The notes beneath the pieces were generated by a model. It worked only from the letters and a program-made list of their open reading frames with translations, made no database searches and was not told the origin of the DNA. Positions 19,181 to 28,166 of a stretch of DNA of 64,000 nt are shown piece by piece (the first letter of the stretch is position 1; each line of letters begins with the position of its first letter). This DNA comes from Haloglycomyces albus DSM 45210. Its GTDB lineage: Bacteria; Actinomycetota; Actinomycetes; Mycobacteriales; Micromonosporaceae. The position numbers were made by a program, and so were the translations under genes. The stretch is from contig NZ_AZUQ01000001.1 of NCBI RefSeq assembly GCF_000527155.1, forward strand, positions 1,671,615 to 1,735,614. Direction: 5' to 3'.

Positions 19181-19780
19181 CTATTTCTGCGGGGCCGGAG
19201 GCACGAACATGCCGTCGGTTCCCGCGTCCGCCTCAGGGTCGCCCGGGTTGGGGTCGTAGGCGGGCTCAGGGTTGTTGTACTCGGTGGTGTCCATGAAACC
19301 GTCGCCGGTCGTGTCGGTCATGGTGACGTTGACTTCACCGTCTCCGGTGGTGTCCATGGCCATGGCGTCGGCGGATCCGTCGCCGTCGGTGTCGGTGACC
19401 ACGGTGTCGGTGAGGCCGTCGCCGGTGGTGTCGGATGAAACGGTGTCAACCTCGCCGTCGCCGGTGGTGTCGGACAGGAGTTGATCGACGTTTCCGTCTC
19501 CGGAGTTGTCCACGGCCAACGAGTCGGTCACTCCGTCGCCGTCGGTGTCAATGGCCTCGGCGTTGAAGTTGCCGTCACCGTTGGTGTCGATGTGCAGTTC
19601 GTCGCTCACTCCGTCGCCGTCGGTGTCCATGGCGACCGCGTCGGCGATGCCGTCTCCGTCCACATCGATGAAGGTCTCGTCGCCGGCAACCGTGGTGCCG
19701 TCGTCAATACCGTTACCGTCCAGGTCGAAGCTTTCCTCGGCTCCGTTGTCGTCGCCGACTACCCCTTCGAATTCACTCAT
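19181..19780 (-). CDS. Acidic tandem-repeat protein with ten DxDGDG units
   Basis: 199 residues. Residues 39-168 consist of ten 13-residue units of consensus D-x-(D/T/N)-G-D-G-x-x-D-x-x-x-x. This loop type binds calcium in dockerin and thrombospondin-type-3 repeats. No signal peptide or TM segment is visible at the N-terminus (MSEFEGVVGDDNG), so it appears cytoplasmic unless exported in another way. The C-terminal 31 residues are Pro/Asp-rich. AAGGGA lies upstream of the ATG at 19780. Similar proteins are annotated as hypothetical in actinobacteria. Confidence 0.75.
   Translation of the reverse strand: MSEFEGVVGDDNGAEESFDLDGNGIDDGTTVAGDETFIDVDGDGIADAVAMDTDGDGVSDELHIDTNGDGNFNAEAIDTDGDGVTDSLAVDNSGDGNVDQLLSDTTGDGEVDTVSSDTTGDGLTDTVVTDTDGDGSADAMAMDTTGDGEVNVTMTDTTGDGFMDTTEYNNPEPAYDPNPGDPEADAGTDGMFVPPAPQK
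19277..19666. repeat. Ten tandem 39-bp coding repeats
   Basis: Period of exactly 39 bp encoding the 13-residue DxDGDG unit of the gene at 19181-19780. The units have diverged in sequence but keep the period with no indel. Confidence 0.85.
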
Positions 19781-20105
19781 GTCAGTTCCCTTTTCATACT
19801 GGAGCCGAACCCAACCTCTGGAGTGCCCGAATCGGACCGACCGACGGCTGAGCAACAGCTCGTTTGCGCTTTCCTTAACCTGTTGATATCAACTCTAGGC
19901 TCGCTCGCTCAAGCGTGAATCCCTAGATTGTGCCAACCGACCGAACTCTGTCCCGCCTCGGGGTAACGCATTCTTATTGCAGTTCAAGGGGGTAATGCAC
20001 CGGAAGTACGCGTTCGTCCGATTCGGCGCGGACCGTACCGCCTAGCCAGTCTGGCCACATCGTGGTCACTGCATTATCCTGAATACAGTCTGGAGAGGAA
20101 AAGGC

Positions 20106-20696
20106 ATGCCTACCAACGACAGCGAGCACAGTGACACTCCGCCGGAACTACCCGACGTATTGGACTACATACCGGCCATTAAATGCTTTGAGATGGACGG
20201 AGTTCGGGCCGTGTGCGGTGAATCCGGCATCGGGTGGGTCGCCGACATGCGTGCGTATCCGCCCATTACCGAAGACCGGGTTCTCCTCGTTCCGGTCGCG
20301 ACCGAAGCCGATCATTATCGTGCCGTCGACGAATCGGACCGGCCGCGAACTCAGCTGTGGAAGGCCGACCGAGTATGGATTGAAGCGTTCAACACCAATA
20401 ACGGCAAGGTTCTCGCTCCGATGCCGACCCTGTTCGAACGCCTTATCGACCCCGACCGGCCACCCTCCCGGGCGCCGATTCCCGCTTCCGACATCGCCTT
20501 CCTCGCGGGTCGACGTTTGTGGTGGTGGCATCTGGAGGCATTCCGCGACAACTATCGAGCCGTGTCGGAGCCCTTCGAAGAAGATGGGGAGATCTTCGTG
20601 CGGATCACCGATGAGAAAAGTTGGTACCGTTGGCGACAAGTCGGTACGCGCCCTCGAGTACTGGACGCGTTCATCCAACATCTTTGGGCACAATGA
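20106..20696 (+). CDS. Hypothetical protein upstream of an SF1 helicase
   Basis: 196 residues with a good ribosome site (GGAGAGG). The protein is Pro/Asp-rich at its start. A hydrophilic alpha/beta-looking body has tryptophan-rich motifs (RRLWWWHLEAFRDNY, SWYRWRQVG) near its end. No signal peptide, TM or known motif. It lies 41 bp upstream of the helicase on the same strand, so the two could be one transcription unit. I do not recognise the family. Confidence 0.65.
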   Translation: MPTNDSEHSDTPPELPDVLDYIPAIKCFEMDGVRAVCGESGIGWVADMRAYPPITEDRVLLVPVATEADHYRAVDESDRPRTQLWKADRVWIEAFNTNNGKVLAPMPTLFERLIDPDRPPSRAPIPASDIAFLAGRRLWWWHLEAFRDNYRAVSEPFEEDGEIFVRITDEKSWYRWRQVGTRPRVLDAFIQHLWAQ

Positions 20697-20737
20697 ATAC
20701 AGTACCCAAACCCGAATATCGCTCTTATCATTGAGAC

Positions 20738-23410
20738 ATGACGGTTGCCCACAACCCCAAACACTCACGCCCGGATGAAGTCGGTCTCGCCCAAACGATC
20801 TCCGAACTGGCCGACCACCACCTCCTCACCACGTCGCCATTGAGCGACGACCGGCCTACCCTGTTTCGTTGGACCGCAGGGCAGATGATGGTCCAAAACG
20901 CCGCAGAACACGCTGCCTACGACGTACTTCACTACCACGAACGTCTCCTCCGCTACGGATGGGGATTTATCATGTCCCCCAACGACGACACCCCACAGCC
21001 CGTCGTCAGTCAACCCGTCCGCATCCAACAGAGCCCCAATAAGAAGACCGACTACTTCATCTACGCCGCCGGCGATCCCGTCATCACACCCCACCTCCAC
21101 GACACCCCCTTCCACGACGAACTCATTCGCGAAATCGAAGCGCACAACCTCACCTACCGAGCCGAACGCGATCCCAACTGGATACGCGCCCTCACCGAAG
21201 CGCTTCCATTCCCCGTCAACGTCGTACACACCGAACCCGGCACACCCGACACCAACGGAAGCACCCACTTCGTCTCCATCGGAGCCGTGTACCTACACCG
21301 ACGATCCCATCCCGCTCCCACCGCCGACCGCATCAAACAGTGGTCCACCACCCCGCACCTGGACGGCACCGCGCTCAACGCCCTCTACAACAACTCCGAA
21401 CCGGCCCCAATCGAGCAAAGCCACGACATCAGCGCCCCCATCACCTCCCTGCCGCTTAACAAGGAACAAACCCACGCCGTCCTCACCGCACGTGAAAACC
21501 CCGTCAGCGTCATCTCCGGTGCCCCCGGCTGCGGCAAGAGCCACGCGCTCGCCGCCATCGCCCACGACGCGGTCGCCCGCCGCCAATCGGTACTGATCGC
21601 CACCCGAACCTCTTATGCCGCCGACATTCTCGCCGATCTCCTGTCCCGTTACCCCGGGCCTCGGCCCATCCAATTCGGCGACAGTGAACGGCGTGGACGA
21701 TTCCTTACTCAACTCGGCGACGACACCTTCGCTCACGCCGTCGACCTCCGCGAGGCCTATAGGGTCATGAAAGAACAACAGCGCCTTACCGAACGCGTCG
21801 CGGTTGAAATCGAACAGCGTCTCGACGCGGAGCGGTCGTATCTGCGACATCGCGAGGAACCCACCCCGGAACTCGACCGTTTCCCCTACCTTCGAGCCGC
21901 AGAAGAAGAAACCGTCGAGTACTTCACCCGTCAACTCGACAAACTGGACGTCCGTCCACAGGGCCGCTGGGAGAAATGGAAGCAGAGGCGTCTGCGTAAA
22001 CGAGTAGGGGACAAGCTCGGCAATCCCGACCTGGGCGGACTGCGTCGTGCCCTCGCGCAGGCTCGCGACCAGATCGCCCACCGGCACTTGACCGAAGGCC
22101 TCCATGCCGAGCTCACTCAACTGGTCGCCCAATATCAATACGCCCATCGGCGTCGTATCGAAGCGAACTCCGACTACCTCAACACCCGAAGCAACGTCCC
22201 CGGATCGATTCTCGACTCCATCGCTACGGCCCTGACCGGGCCCAATCGCGAAACCCGAGCTCAAGCACTCAAAACGATCCGACCGCAGGAACTCACCGAC
22301 ACCGCACCACTGTGGATCGGAACCGTTCACGACGTCGACGACATTCTGCCCCACCGTCCCGCTCTATTCGATCTCGTCATCCTCGACGAAGCCAACCACC
22401 TGGCCCAACCCCACGCCGTCGGGGCGCTCGGCCGCGCTCACCACGCCGTCATCGCCGGAGACGCCCAACAGCTCCCACACACTCACGGCCCCGACGTCCC
22501 CGGCGTCCTCGACCTTGCCGACGATCAGGGCCCCACCACACGCCTGACGCAACATCAACGTTCCCACCCTCATCTCATCGACTTTCCGTCTCGGACCTTC
22601 TACGGCGGTGACGTCAAGCCGGTCACCGCCCACCCCCGCCTCCACCAGCGCAGTGCCATCACCGTCCACACCACCACATCCGCGCCGTCGCAGGACGGAG
22701 TCAACCACGCTGAGATCGACCGAGCTCTTACCCTGGTCGCCGAACTCATCGCCGCCGACACCCCGTCAACCGCCCTCATCACGCCGTACCCCGAACAGGC
22801 ACGCGCGCTCGAATCCCGGCTAGTCACGCAATTCGACCTGGACAGCCTGCATAAAAACCGGATTCGTTGCGGAACCGTACCGTCCTTCCAAGGCTGCGAA
22901 GTCGACACCGTCATCGCGCTCTTCACCGTGACCGACGACGACACCGCAGAACGTAAAGCCCAACTCGCCGAACCACATCAATTCAACGTCATGACCACCC
23001 GCGCACGTCGGCACATGCATGTCATCACGTCCCAACGGAGTCCCGAAGGGCTCGTCGGCGACTATCTCGCCCACGCCGCCCACACCGCCGATCCCGCCGC
23101 CGACGACGGGGGACACCCCACAGAACAATGGATCAAGGAAATATCTGAACGCCTGCGCCACAGCGCTATTACGGTACGAACCGATTATCGGCTCGGGCGT
23201 CACACCATCGACCTCGTGGCCGGAGACGGAGAACAGGCTCTGGCGGTGACATGTCTACCGCACCGAGAAGGCACTCGCTCACACCTACAACGCCACCAGG
23301 TCATCACGGACAACCACTGGCGTCATATGAACGCGTTGCCCTCCACTTTCGACCACGATCCCGTTCGAGCCGCGGCGGCCGTCATCGACCGTCTGGAAAC
23401 CGATTATTGA
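20738..23410 (+). CDS. SF1 (UPF1/DNA2-like) helicase with C-terminal nuclease-like domain
   Basis: 890 residues. An unassigned N-terminal region (1-235) precedes the helicase core: Walker A GAPGCGKS at 261-268, DEAN Walker B at 550-553, GDAQQLP at 574-580, motif V around 711-725 (GTVPSFQGCEVDTV) and motif VI around 748-758 (QFNVMTTRARRH). A charged coiled-coil insertion (about 340-480) splits the motor, as in UPF1/DNA2-type enzymes. Residues about 795-885 resemble a VSR/DUF559-like PD-(D/E)xK fold (RHTIDLVAGDGEQALAV), but the second acidic residue is not evident, so nuclease activity is doubtful. Role unknown: repair or defence. Confidence 0.8.
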   Translation: MTVAHNPKHSRPDEVGLAQTISELADHHLLTTSPLSDDRPTLFRWTAGQMMVQNAAEHAAYDVLHYHERLLRYGWGFIMSPNDDTPQPVVSQPVRIQQSPNKKTDYFIYAAGDPVITPHLHDTPFHDELIREIEAHNLTYRAERDPNWIRALTEALPFPVNVVHTEPGTPDTNGSTHFVSIGAVYLHRRSHPAPTADRIKQWSTTPHLDGTALNALYNNSEPAPIEQSHDISAPITSLPLNKEQTHAVLTARENPVSVISGAPGCGKSHALAAIAHDAVARRQSVLIATRTSYAADILADLLSRYPGPRPIQFGDSERRGRFLTQLGDDTFAHAVDLREAYRVMKEQQRLTERVAVEIEQRLDAERSYLRHREEPTPELDRFPYLRAAEEETVEYFTRQLDKLDVRPQGRWEKWKQRRLRKRVGDKLGNPDLGGLRRALAQARDQIAHRHLTEGLHAELTQLVAQYQYAHRRRIEANSDYLNTRSNVPGSILDSIATALTGPNRETRAQALKTIRPQELTDTAPLWIGTVHDVDDILPHRPALFDLVILDEANHLAQPHAVGALGRAHHAVIAGDAQQLPHTHGPDVPGVLDLADDQGPTTRLTQHQRSHPHLIDFPSRTFYGGDVKPVTAHPRLHQRSAITVHTTTSAPSQDGVNHAEIDRALTLVAELIAADTPSTALITPYPEQARALESRLVTQFDLDSLHKNRIRCGTVPSFQGCEVDTVIALFTVTDDDTAERKAQLAEPHQFNVMTTRARRHMHVITSQRSPEGLVGDYLAHAAHTADPAADDGGHPTEQWIKEISERLRHSAITVRTDYRLGRHTIDLVAGDGEQALAVTCLPHREGTRSHLQRHQVITDNHWRHMNALPSTFDHDPVRAAAAVIDRLETDY

Positions 23411-23430
23411 CATACGGCCCCACCCTCACG

Positions 23431-24324
23431 TCAGTACTCGACCGATGTCCCCGAAACCGCCTGCGCCAAGGCCTCCTCAACAGTGGAGTCACGGAACCGA
23501 TAACCGTCGTCAAGCAGAACCCGTGGCGTCACCTTGACCCCGTGCAACATCTCCACGGCCGCCTCCCCAGCGACCAGCCGAGCCGCCCAGCCCGGAATGA
23601 TCCACGGTGCCGGGCGGTGTATCGCTTGGGCCAATGCGACGGTGAAGTGCCGATTGGTAACCGAGACCGGCCCCACCAGATTCATCGGTCCACTGATGGG
23701 CGAACTCAAGGCGTGAGTCACCGCCCCGACCCAATCGCGCACGGAAATCCAAGGCATATGCTGGCGCCCGTTCCCGAACCTACCGCCCAAACACAACCGG
23801 AAGAACGGCAACAGTTTCCGCAAAAGCGGACTCGACGGGCCGAGGACATGACCCGTGCGCAGAGTGACGACACGAGTTCCGCCCTCCGCCGCGAACTGCG
23901 CGGCGTCCTCCCACGCCTGCGTGGTCAAACCCAGGAAATCCTGTGAGGCGGGATAGGTCTCATCGACTTCGACATTAGGGCGGTGACCGTACCAACCGGT
24001 CGCCGAAGCACTGAGAAACAACGGGATCTGCAAACTACCCACAGCCTTGGCCAATACCCGCGTGGGCACCACCCGACTGCGCCGAATCTCGTCCTTGTAC
24101 TCACTGTTCCAGCGGCGTCCGGCGATGGGCACCCCACACAGGTTCACCACCGCGTCGGCACCTTGTAGGGCCGTATAATCCAGCGAATCATCATAGGGGT
24201 CCCAGAAACTCTCGCCCTCGTGCCGGGAGGGGCGGCGCACGAGCCGGATGATCTCATGATCCTTCCAGGCACGCCGCAGTTCAGTTCCCAGGTAGCCGCT
24301 CGAACCGGCGATCACAATTCGCAT
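23431..24324 (-). CDS. TIGR01777-family NAD(P)-binding epimerase
   Basis: 297 residues. N-terminal GSSGYLGTELRRAW is the nucleotide site. ADAVVNLCGVPIAGRRW, SASATGWYGHRP, LRTGHVLGP and MPWISVRDWVGA are family signatures in the expected order. A C-terminal DUF1731-like segment (LLDDGYRF, VEEALAQA) completes it. These short-chain dehydrogenase relatives are widespread, with unproven substrates; some are annotated as SulA-like without good reason. It converges on the helicase gene. Confidence 0.88.
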   Translation of the reverse strand: MRIVIAGSSGYLGTELRRAWKDHEIIRLVRRPSRHEGESFWDPYDDSLDYTALQGADAVVNLCGVPIAGRRWNSEYKDEIRRSRVVPTRVLAKAVGSLQIPLFLSASATGWYGHRPNVEVDETYPASQDFLGLTTQAWEDAAQFAAEGGTRVVTLRTGHVLGPSSPLLRKLLPFFRLCLGGRFGNGRQHMPWISVRDWVGAVTHALSSPISGPMNLVGPVSVTNRHFTVALAQAIHRPAPWIIPGWAARLVAGEAAVEMLHGVKVTPRVLLDDGYRFRDSTVEEALAQAVSGTSVEY

Positions 24325-24684
24325 ACCTACAGCCTAAACCCACTAGGCAAGGTGCGCATGGGGATCGACAGGACGTAACGAAGGCCCGGTAGGCGCACGT
24401 CAATCCGTCTCAGATCGTGGAAAAATCACGTCGCCGGGAATAATCGAGGCATCGTGGAGCTTTGTACCCTTTGGGGCGTAAAGGGCTTCGGGCAATGGTT
24501 CACCTTCACACCATTGGGCGTGCGCGACACCGCCGATAGGTCGATCTCCGGTAACTGAATGAAGATAATCGATATAAGGTTGATAGCGCCTTTAAAGAAA
24601 TTTTCTGTGATCGCGGAATATAAAACGCCTTGGGAACATTGAACTTATACGAATATGACTCATGGTTTCCAAGGAAGGAACACA
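24325..24684. other. Intergenic region, 360 bp
   Basis: No gene supported. It separates two divergently transcribed genes and must hold both promoters. AT content rises toward 24540-24680. The ribosome site AAGGAAGG for the following gene is at its right end. Confidence 0.4.
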
Positions 24685-25248
24685 ATGGATAATTCCCAAC
24701 GCCGCTTTCTTTTCATCCTGGGCAGCGCTCGCGATGAGCGCAATGAAAGCAATACGGAGATCCTTACGCGACAGGCCGCTCAGCAGCTTCCTGAGGGGAC
24801 GGAGCAGGAGTGGATTCGCTTGACCGACTACCCCCTCGATCCGTTTCGCGATCGTTCGGACTCCGGAGATACCCCCACCTTCCCCAAAGGAAATGAGAAA
24901 GCCCTGCTGGACGCTACTCTCGCCGCCACCGACCTGGTCATCGCGTCCCCTCTGTACTGGTATGGAGTGAGTTCGTATACCCAGGCCTACCTCGAATACT
25001 GGGACAAGTGGTTCCTGATCCCCGAGTTGAATTTCGAGGAGAGGATGAAAGGGCGCAATCTCTGGGGCGTCACCGCGATGGGAGTGAAACAGACCGAACA
25101 CTCCGATCCTTTGCGAGACAAGCTCAGCCTCACCGCAGAGTTCATGTCCATGGAGTGGAAGGGATTTCTGGTCGCCACTTCCGGAGGGTCCGGTCAAATA
25201 CGTAAACGGGAGGAGGCAATGGTGAAAGCCAAGGAATTCTTTGCCTGA
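24685..25248 (+). CDS. NADPH-dependent FMN reductase / flavodoxin-like oxidoreductase
   Basis: 187 residues from the ATG at 24685 with AAGGAAGG upstream. Flavodoxin-like features: FILGSARDERNESNTEILTR (phosphate loop), ATDLVIASPLYWYGVSSYTQAYLEYWDKW (here residues about 75-103) and GVTAMGVKQ. The family reduces FMN or quinones using NAD(P)H. The DNA is slightly AT-richer than its neighbours. It lies 200 bp before a thioredoxin-fold gene, possibly in one redox cluster. Confidence 0.82.
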   Translation: MDNSQRRFLFILGSARDERNESNTEILTRQAAQQLPEGTEQEWIRLTDYPLDPFRDRSDSGDTPTFPKGNEKALLDATLAATDLVIASPLYWYGVSSYTQAYLEYWDKWFLIPELNFEERMKGRNLWGVTAMGVKQTEHSDPLRDKLSLTAEFMSMEWKGFLVATSGGSGQIRKREEAMVKAKEFFA

Positions 25249-25448
25249 GGGGCCAGAAGGCATCCGGGCCTGTGACCGTATCGGTAACGTTCCGACGGTC
25301 CAGGTCCGGAAACGCCGAACGCGACACCGTCGTGACGGGCGGTTTGGTTGGGACGGCATTCCGTGCTGTGAAAACCGTTGGACCCCAAAGGTGTGACGTG
25401 ACTAGGATGGGCAAGCGTCAAAGAGTTTCCATTGAAGGAGTTCCACGG

Positions 25449-25991
25449 ATGGCATTGCAATCTCACATGGTTCCGCTCGAGACGCCGGCGCCCGACTTCA
25501 CACTGCCCAGCCTGGACGGGAAACAACGTTCCCTGTCCGATTTCACGTCCCCGGTGCTGCTGGTCGCCTTCGTTTGCAACCACTGCCCTTACGTCAAGCA
25601 CATTGAAAGCGAGTTCGCTCGGTTTGCCGAGCGACAGTCGGATCTTGATATTGTGGCGATCTGTTCCAACGACGCGGAGAACTACCCCGATGACGCTCCG
25701 GCGGGTCTGAAAGAGCAGGTGGACCGTACCGGCTGGACGTTCCCGTACCTCATCGACGAAAGCCAGGAAGTGGCACGGACGTATAATGCCGCCTGTACGC
25801 CGGACTTCTTCCTCTACGACTCGGAGCGGAAGTTGGCCTACCGGGGTGCGTTCGACGGTTCCACTCCCGGCAATGACGTGCCCGTCACCGGCGAATATCT
25901 CGCAGCGGCGGTAGAGCACGTGCGCAAGGGAGAGGCGGTTCCCGAGCCGCACCACTCTTCGATCGGCTGCGGCATCAAATGGCGTGAATAG
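25449..25991 (+). CDS. Thioredoxin-fold protein (AhpC/TSA-like peroxiredoxin)
   Basis: 180 residues; ATG at 25449 with GAAGGAG upstream. APDFTLPSLDGKQRSLSDFTSPVLLVAFVCNHCPYVKHIE (residues about 13-52) shows the thioredoxin fold with CNHCPYVKH, a C-x-x-C site found in this subgroup. The C-terminus HHSSIGCGIKWR adds another cysteine, as in the family usually annotated 'thioredoxin family protein/redoxin'. Likely cytoplasmic thiol peroxidase or disulphide reductase. Confidence 0.85.
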   Translation: MALQSHMVPLETPAPDFTLPSLDGKQRSLSDFTSPVLLVAFVCNHCPYVKHIESEFARFAERQSDLDIVAICSNDAENYPDDAPAGLKEQVDRTGWTFPYLIDESQEVARTYNAACTPDFFLYDSERKLAYRGAFDGSTPGNDVPVTGEYLAAAVEHVRKGEAVPEPHHSSIGCGIKWRE

Positions 25992-26279
25992 CCTGGAAGC
26001 GCGTGGTCGAACGTCGTTGGCGTACCCACCGAACTCCGATTTGGTGAAGTACAGTTTATTAAACCGTATTTTTATAAAGCGGAGTCATGGAAAAGCCGTG
26101 CGAGATAGCCGCGAATCGTCAGGATGTGAGTCTCGTCGGTTTGAACGAGCTCTACGGTCGATAGGTGGTTGGGCGACCTTCCATACGCCAAGGTGGGCGA
26201 TTTTCTCAACACTCATTTCGTATAGGCTGACAGTCTGAAATTCAGCTCGTCACCAAAGGACCGCACTACTAGCGCACTA

Positions 26280-26451
26280 CTAGCAAAGGTCAACAGCGGT
26301 CAACAAGGGTCAAAACCGGGCGATACAAAGAAAGCCCCGCCTTCCGAGTGTGGAAGACGGGGCTTCATATTCGCAGGTCATCCCTGCCTAGTGGCGGAGG
26401 ATAGGGGATTCGAACCCCTGAGGGCTTTGACACCCAACTCGCTTTCCAAGC
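26280..26451. repeat. attachment-site direct repeat, left copy with tRNA-Ser 3' fragment
   Basis: Identical over 172 bp to 37843-38014. The repeat contains, left to right, three GGTCAA repeats at 10-bp spacing (26287-26316), the tRNA terminator hairpin (26332-26365) and 60 nt of the tRNA 3' part (26392-26451, minus strand). It ends at the anticodon loop, the usual crossover region for tyrosine recombinases. Confidence 0.95.
26332..26365 (-). terminator. tRNA terminator hairpin, left copy
   Basis: AAGCCCCG-c-CTTCC, loop GAGTGT, GGAAG-a-CGGGGCTT: 13 paired bases with one mismatch. On the minus strand it lies just past the tRNA-Ser 3' fragment and past the integrase stop, so it may now terminate the AICE operon. 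Confidence 0.8.
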
Positions 26452-26499
26452 TGGAGGGTTTCCCCAGGTTGATTTGGGCGATCCGCCCTTTTGCATCCT

Positions 26500-27594
26500 C
26501 TATGCACCCTTAAGGCGTTTGGGAAGTTTTGCCGGGTCATCGCCATCGGCGATCTTGGATAGCTCCTCTGCAATCTCTTGGTCTCGACCATCCACAGTGT
26601 GGAGATATCTCTTCGCGATAGCGTCCGAGCTATGACCAAGTCGGTACATAAGGTCTTTCAAGTTCGCACCGGTAGCTGCGGCCAACGAGTTACCTGTATG
26701 GCGAAGGTCATGAATAGTCAAATAGTCGAGCCCTATCCTGCTGCGGGCGCGACGAAAGGCGTGATAGAAAGAGTTCGCGACCATACGTCCGCCACGCGGG
26801 CTAGTGAAGAACCAATTTTCGTCACTCCATTTCCGCGCAGATTCCAAGGCTGGAACGACATGGGGCGGAATCGATACCACTCTTATTCCGGCGCGAGTCT
26901 TTGAATCCTCTACGTATAGTTCACGTTCTTTGAGGTCAATATCATTAGGCTTGAGCGCTATGATTTCGCCCCGACGAAGGGAACACCAAGCTGCCAGTGC
27001 AACAGGAGCGCGGTACCAGGGCTCAATTTCTTCAAAGAGCTGCTGAACCTGCTCGGGCGACGCAATTCGGCGCTCCGGAGAGTCAGTCGATCCTGCTCCT
27101 GGAACATTGCACGGATTCCGAGAGATCAACTCATCGCGCACAGCTTGATTCATAACGGCTCTAAGGAACCGATATGACTGCGCTACCGATGTTGGACCGT
27201 GACACTTCGACTTTTGTATTTTGTTGTACCACCGTCGTACTCGCCGAGGAGTAAGTTCTCGCAGTGACAAACCTGTCAACTCGTCCATGTGAAGGCGTAG
27301 GTTGACCTCGCAAGTTGCCCGCCAGCTATCACCAATCGCATCTTGATCAAGGTATTCTATTGCGTATTCACCAAGTGTGACTTTGAAACCATCATCACTG
27401 ATCCACTGGTTACGTGCAATATCGGTCTGTTGTCCTGAGAGCCAGGTATCGGCGTCTTTATGGCGTTCGAAGGTGTTTGGTGCATAAACCCTGTTTCCCG
27501 CAGGGCCGATATAAGAAGCTTGATAGCGGCCCGAGCGCATTTTCAAGATTTTTCCGAAGGAGCGCCGTTTGTTGCGTTCGGATTTCTTCGCCAT
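26500..27594 (-). CDS. int: Tyrosine-type integrase of the AICE
   Basis: 364 residues. An N-terminal basic arm-binding part (about 1-65) is followed by the SAM-like core-binding domain (about 70-165). The catalytic domain has R207/R208 in CSLRRGE, H295-x-x-R298 in IHDLRHT, H321 in LGHSS and nucleophile Y330 in RYLHTV. All catalytic positions are present. It catalyses site-specific recombination between attP and the tRNA-Ser site 50 bp beyond its stop codon. Start and xis stop overlap as TAATG. Confidence 0.95.
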   Translation of the reverse strand: MAKKSERNKRRSFGKILKMRSGRYQASYIGPAGNRVYAPNTFERHKDADTWLSGQQTDIARNQWISDDGFKVTLGEYAIEYLDQDAIGDSWRATCEVNLRLHMDELTGLSLRELTPRRVRRWYNKIQKSKCHGPTSVAQSYRFLRAVMNQAVRDELISRNPCNVPGAGSTDSPERRIASPEQVQQLFEEIEPWYRAPVALAAWCSLRRGEIIALKPNDIDLKERELYVEDSKTRAGIRVVSIPPHVVPALESARKWSDENWFFTSPRGGRMVANSFYHAFRRARSRIGLDYLTIHDLRHTGNSLAAATGANLKDLMYRLGHSSDAIAKRYLHTVDGRDQEIAEELSKIADGDDPAKLPKRLKGA

Positions 27595-27776
27595 TAGTTA
27601 GTCGCCTCCACTGTGCCTTGCTCGAGGTAGTTATCGAGTACACGTTTATCGAATTTGACGTATTTGCCGACCTTGGTGTATGTAATTCGACGTTCGTACA
27701 CGACCCGGCGGATGAACCGTACTTTGACTCCGAGGTATTTGGCGGTTTCTGGAACTCCCATGAGGTGGGGATTCAT
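27594..27776 (-). CDS. xis: Excisionase (HTH_17 type)
   Basis: 60 residues, starting at ATG 27776 with AAGGAGG upstream. LMGVPETAKYLGVKVRFIRRVV is a MerR-like winged HTH start, shown here at residues 5-26, and KVGKYVKFDKRVLDNYLEQG completes the excisionase family pattern. It overlaps int by one base (TAATG) and the upstream small gene by four (ATGA), so it is translationally coupled. It would direct the integrase toward excision. Confidence 0.9.
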   Translation of the reverse strand: MNPHLMGVPETAKYLGVKVRFIRRVVYERRITYTKVGKYVKFDKRVLDNYLEQGTVEATN

Positions 27777-27967
27777 TGGTTGTCCTCCTTGACGAACACT
27801 CCGTAGACGTGATACTGACCGTTGTCCCGTTCTTTTGATCGACGGAGAATCAACTCCCAACCGCCGATAGCCCAGTGCGAAAGGCCAGTAGCCAGAGAAA
27901 TGATGTCGGCTTCGCGTCCTTCGAATCGCACGCGGACACGACGAATCGTCTTGCTGTTTCTATGCAT
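27773..27967 (-). CDS. AICE small protein, 64 residues
   Basis: Starts MHRNSKTIRRVRVRFEGREA with a basic N-terminus, followed by a mixed segment GWELILRRSKERDNGQYHVYGVFV. This looks like a small beta-rich protein. The stop overlaps the xis start as ATGA, and its own start lies inside the 3' end of the preceding small gene. Its position between rep and xis is where many AICEs carry a short conserved gene of unknown function. Confidence 0.6.
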   Translation of the reverse strand: MHRNSKTIRRVRVRFEGREADIISLATGLSHWAIGGWELILRRSKERDNGQYHVYGVFVKEDNQ

Positions 27968-28166
27968 GTTGGTCCCTCTCTTCGAGATAGCAGCGCAGAC
28001 GACGAGTTCTCTGTTCCAAGTCGTCCACGTGTCCTGCGAGAACGTGTTGTTTGGTGGACAGGTCATGGCGAATGAGGTAGGCGCGGTCACGAAGTGCGTC
28101 AACCTCTTGCTGAACCGTCCCAATCAGGTAGGTCAAATCGGTGTAATCGTGATCGAGAAACGGCAT
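27960..28166 (-). CDS. AICE small coiled-coil protein, 68 residues
   Basis: MPFLDHDYTDLTYLIGTVQQ, followed by a heptad-like helical stretch with many Arg, Glu and Leu (DALRDRAYLIRHDL to EQRTRRLRCYLEERD). Its start overlaps the rep stop as TAATG; its end overlaps the next small gene by 8 bases. The tight coupling supports real expression. Function unknown. Confidence 0.6.
   Translation of the reverse strand: MPFLDHDYTDLTYLIGTVQQEVDALRDRAYLIRHDLSTKQHVLAGHVDDLEQRTRRLRCYLEERDQHA

Noticed and set aside
26388-26639. Minus-strand ORF across the left attachment site
   Set aside because: Covers tRNA sequence and the 3' end of the integrase in another frame.
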